A stretch of 64,000 nt of DNA from positions 62,001-126,000 of the forward strand of contig CAJTCL010000013.1 in assembly GCA_910575005.1 (NCBI GenBank), in the 5' to 3' direction. Numbering within the stretch: the stretch's first letter is position 1; every line of letters begins with the position of its first letter. Position numbers and translations under genes: made by a program. Positions 62,831-64,000 of this stretch are shown one piece after another. The notes below the pieces were generated by a model, which was not told the DNA's origin, made no database searches, and saw only the letters and a program-made list of their open reading frames with translations. This DNA is from Lachnospiraceae bacterium. Lineage in GTDB: Bacteria; Bacillota; Clostridia; Lachnospirales; Lachnospiraceae.

Positions 62831-62876
62831 TACTATTTCATAAAAATAGTATATATCTATAAATACATAAAGTCAA
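62831..62876 (-). promoter_or_regulatory. Promoter and operator of the BlaI operon
   Basis: Minus strand TTGACT (62871-62876), 17-bp spacer, TATACT (62848-62853). A near-perfect 21-bp palindrome, TACTATTT...AAATAGTA (62831-62851), overlaps the -10, a good position for repression. The rest of 62785-63088 has no gene; GAGCC/GGCTC near 63038 could be a small hairpin. Confidence 0.7.
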
Positions 62877-63088
62877 CAATAATATAAAATCAATGGAAAT
62901 TAATTAAAAACGTTGTGGTTTTTTGATATGTATGATTTAAATGAATCCGTGTACATATGGGAAAAGCTTCTACGCATATGTATAGACAAAAGAGTGAAGG
63001 TAGAGCGCAGGCATCTCTAGAGTTGAAGAGCCAGTCTTGCATATCTAGGCTCGTATTTTATTGATAAAGATAACAAGGTGGGAATGGT

Positions 63089-63784
63089 ATGAAGAGAAGG
63101 ATAGAAATTATTATGGCAGTTGTGCTGCTTTTAGGCGCTTGTTTTTTTGCAAGGGAGGGCGCCAAAATGGTAGAAAACAGCAAGGCCAAGACAGGGGAAG
63201 TGTGTGTGGTGATTGATGCTGGGCATGGGGGTGATGATCCCGGTAAGATTGGCGTCAATAAGGCCAAAGAAAAAGAAATCAATCTCAAGATTGCCCAAAA
63301 AATAAAGGAATTGTTGGAAAAGGAAAAAATTAAGGTTGTGATGACGCGGACGGATGACGGCGGTTTATATCAGCAAAACTCCAGTAATAAGAAGGTGGAG
63401 GATATGCGCAAACGCTGCGAGATTATCAGTAAGGCGAAACCAGTGTTTACGGTGAGTATTCATCAGAATAGTTATCCTCAAGAGTCCGTAAAAGGTGCAC
63501 AAGTATTCTATTATGGGCAGTCCCAGCAGGGCGAAAAATTGGCAAAAACATTACAACAGGTTTTGATTGAGCAGTTAGATCCGCAAAATCATCGTCAGGC
63601 AAAGGCCAATGAAAGTTATTTTATGTTGAAAAAAACAGAATCGCCTACAGTGATCGTGGAATGCGGTTTTTTAAGTAATTATGAGGAGGCTCAGTTACTG
63701 GTGACAGAGGAATATCAGCAGAAGGTAGCCCAGGCAGTTGCAGCAGGAATTTTACAATGTTTGAAAACTGACAAAAATCCTTAG
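63089..63784 (+). CDS. cwlD: N-acetylmuramoyl-L-alanine amidase, CwlD-like
   Basis: 231 residues. N-terminal signal/anchor helix (about 5-20). Amidase_3 zinc and catalytic residues: DAGHGGDDPG (His), KEINLKIA (Glu), VSIHQNSY (His) and VIVECGFLSN (Glu). Length and layout match CwlD, which forms muramic lactam in the spore cortex. A vegetative amidase is the alternative. GGTGGG precedes ATG. Confidence 0.9.
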   Translation: MKRRIEIIMAVVLLLGACFFAREGAKMVENSKAKTGEVCVVIDAGHGGDDPGKIGVNKAKEKEINLKIAQKIKELLEKEKIKVVMTRTDDGGLYQQNSSNKKVEDMRKRCEIISKAKPVFTVSIHQNSYPQESVKGAQVFYYGQSQQGEKLAKTLQQVLIEQLDPQNHRQAKANESYFMLKKTESPTVIVECGFLSNYEEAQLLVTEEYQQKVAQAVAAGILQCLKTDKNP

Positions 63785-63870
63785 AAGGTATTTGAAAATG
63801 ATTTTTACGGAGGTTTCTGAGGGTGAATATAGTTGCTAAATTTCCATAACGTGGTATACTTAAAAAAACG

Positions 63871-64000
63871 TAATTATTCAGAATCTAAAGCCACAGACAT
63901 GCGAGAAAAGTTGACATAAATTTTTGTTGAGGCCTCTGTCTGTGGCAGAGGGGATTATCATCCTCATGAAAAAAGATTTATCAGTTTTCAAATAAATTTA
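63871..64000. repeat. Interspersed hairpin element, copy cut by the window end
   Basis: TAATTATTCAGAATC at the left, then CCACAGACATG...CTGTCTGTGGC and GGGGATTATCATCCTCATGA, matching the copies at 2392 and (in reverse) 49589. Its right end lies outside the window. Confidence 0.7.

Overview
The window looks like a chromosomal segment of a gut-type Clostridia, most likely a Lachnospiraceae (Bacillota). The signs are low G+C, strong AGGAGG ribosome binding sites with some GTG/TTG starts, consensus sigma-A promoters, a two-subunit class I fumarase, MecA, CwlD-like and RacA-like Gram-positive genes, and an XrtG-type Gram-positive exosortase locus. No CRISPR array, prophage or complete insertion sequence was seen. 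Assignments come from reading motifs, not from a database search.

Layout. 1-0.8 kb: a compact par/Fst-like type I toxin-antitoxin module flanked by a 47-bp direct repeat. 0.87-2.3 kb: fumarase alpha/beta. 2.4-13 kb: an interspersed repeat, an unknown coiled-coil protein, two chemoreceptors (the second coupled to an FMN-binding lipoprotein), an Orn/Lys/Arg decarboxylase, initiator tRNA, a cysteine synthase-like enzyme, and a two-gene murein-peptide set (M19 dipeptidase, NlpC/P60). 13.4-17.1 kb: MacAB-like ATPase, membrane-fusion and permease genes. 17.2-18.7 kb: RtcB. 19.5-24 kb: thioesterase, then an Agr-like histidine kinase/LytTR regulator and an ABC transporter behind a probable LytTR operator. 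24.3-28.6 kb: class B sortase, sirtuin, DUF951, alpha/beta hydrolase and rpsF-ssb-rpsR. 28.8-33.6 kb: a 1605-residue repetitive secreted protein.

33.75-43.85 kb is the most distinctive region. A promoter and long structured leader precede a PTPS-like protein, a secreted three-domain protein with an exosortase-style C-terminus, a large polytopic membrane protein, exosortase XrtG (Cys98/Arg140/His160), a GT2 glycosyltransferase, a membrane protein of unknown function, a second PTPS-like protein, and a GT2-GtrA fusion. The genes are nearly contiguous and probably act together to sort and glycosylate the secreted protein.

44-54.4 kb: housekeeping gdpP-rplI-dnaB, a MerR/coiled-coil protein, ferredoxin, a YbgC-like thioesterase, DUF1858, mecA and a membrane-anchored GH18 protein. 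54.4-62.8 kb: a minus-strand operon of BlaI-type repressor, short BlaR1-type M56 protease, two tandem paralogous 1007/1008-residue FtsX-like permeases and an ATPase, with a palindrome over the promoter -10. 63.1 kb: CwlD-like amidase. A family of small hairpin-forming interspersed repeats (four copies, one cut by the window end) is scattered between operons.
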